Of a DNA stretch of 5,221 bases, positions 4,961 through 5,221 are shown one piece after another. The stretch is taken from the NCBI GenBank assembly GCA_027080445.1, contig JALWRY010000269.1, positions 1-5,221 of the forward strand. The letters are read 5' to 3'. Both the position numbers and the translations under genes were made by a program. The notes below the pieces were generated by a model that was not told where the DNA came from, searched no databases, and saw only the letters and a list, made by a program, of their open reading frames with translations. How positions within the stretch are numbered: the first letter of the stretch is position 1; every line of letters starts with the position of its first letter. This stretch comes from Thiohalobacter sp. (GTDB lineage Bacteria > Pseudomonadota > Gammaproteobacteria > DSM-19610).

Positions 4961-5221
4961 GTGTCTCAACCGGCCGAACAATCCGGTGCAGCATACGAAG
5001 CCCGGCGCTCAGCCGGGCGTTCGCTGCATATCGATGACAGGCAGTTTGCACGCTGGACGCGGTTGCTCGAGGGGCATATGGGTTTGTTTATCGCTCCCGA
5101 GAGGAAGTCGTTTCTCGCCAGTGGTCTCAGGGCGCGAATGCGCGAGACAGGTTGTGAGGACCTTGGGGAATACTACCGGCTTCTGTCGTCTCCTGCCTTG
5201 CAGGCCAGGGAATGGTCGTTA
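4961..5221 (+). CDS. pilK: CheR-type methyltransferase PilK, N-terminal part (runs off right edge)
   Basis: The first 87 codons of a protein-glutamate O-methyltransferase that would methylate PilJ with S-adenosylmethionine and so set receptor sensitivity. Seen: a poorly conserved leader (1-26), then the CheR N-terminal helical domain, with FARWTRLLEGHMGLFIAPER (29-48), K49, a basic patch RARMR (57-61) and LGEYYRLL (68-75). This is the family pattern of F..W..LLE...G....P.R...L...LR.R.R..G...L.EYY..L. The SAM-binding domain lies outside the window. The start is GTG 4961. The stretch GLFIAPER and the position directly after pilJ match the PilK branch rather than a flagellar CheR, but without the rest of the protein this rests partly on context. 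A strong hairpin covers codons 14-20. Confidence 0.9.
   Translation, partial: MSQPAEQSGAAYEARRSAGRSLHIDDRQFARWTRLLEGHMGLFIAPERKSFLASGLRARMRETGCEDLGEYYRLLSSPALQAREWSL
5000..5018 (+). other. GC-rich hairpin in the early pilK coding region
   Basis: A perfect 7-bp all-GC stem, GCCCGGC/GCCGGGC, encloses the loop GCTCA at codons 14-20 of pilK. No T-run follows, so it is unlikely to be a terminator. It lies 37 bases past the first base of the start codon, close enough to slow early elongation or initiation and keep methyltransferase levels below those of the receptor, which is inference. Confidence 0.35.

Noticed and set aside
4067..4981. Minus-strand open frame of 304 codons opposite the pilJ signalling domain and pilK start
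   Set aside because: Its composition (Ser, Ala, Ile-rich, low complexity) mirrors the complementary codons of the coiled coil. No family features, and the sense gene is certain.
1..5221. CRISPR array, insertion sequence, tRNA/rRNA, prophage or defence genes
   Set aside because: I saw no spaced direct repeats, terminal inverted repeats, transposase or integrase motifs, or tRNA-like cloverleaf. The window is fully explained by housekeeping and pilus-chemosensory genes.

Overview
The window carries the start of a twitching-motility chemosensory (Pil-Chp) operon of a gammaproteobacterium, with a glutathione synthetase gene diverging from it. All genes look chromosomal and intact except at the window edges. 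I recognise the closest family members from memory as those of Pseudomonas aeruginosa (PilG, PilH, PilI, PilJ, PilK, GshB). The moderately high GC content, and an ApbE-type lipoprotein gene directly after gshB, would also fit a purple-sulfur/sulfur-oxidiser-like (Chromatiales-type) lineage. That placement is a guess.

Layout. The left side (1-1171) is on the minus strand: gshB (glutathione synthetase) is followed by the start of an apbE-like FAD:protein FMN transferase lipoprotein gene. The second gene begins at a TTG that overlaps the gshB stop codon and runs off the left edge. A 209-bp divergent control region (1172-1380) holds a consensus TATAAT facing gshB and some short dyad elements, one with a CRP/Vfr-like half-site. 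From 1381 to the right edge everything is on the plus strand: pilG, pilH, pilI, pilJ and the first 87 codons of pilK. Spacers are 77, 11, 73 and 20 bases, so a single transcript is likely.

How the genes work together, from the known Pil-Chp system. PilJ is the membrane receptor. PilI is the CheW-type adaptor that couples it to the histidine kinase ChpA, which is not in the window and would be expected beyond pilK. PilG and PilH are two CheY-like single-domain receivers that take phosphate from ChpA and bias type IV pilus extension, retraction and cAMP production. PilK is the CheR-type methyltransferase that adapts PilJ. gshB and the apbE-like gene are metabolic neighbours; gshB also adjoins pilG in Pseudomonas.

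I did not find a previously undescribed system. The points worth a second look are modest: an acidic N-terminal extension and ambiguous start in PilG, the TTG-start apbE-like gene coupled to gshB, RNA hairpins in the operon spacers and at the start of pilK, and the sensor-motif duplication in PilJ.
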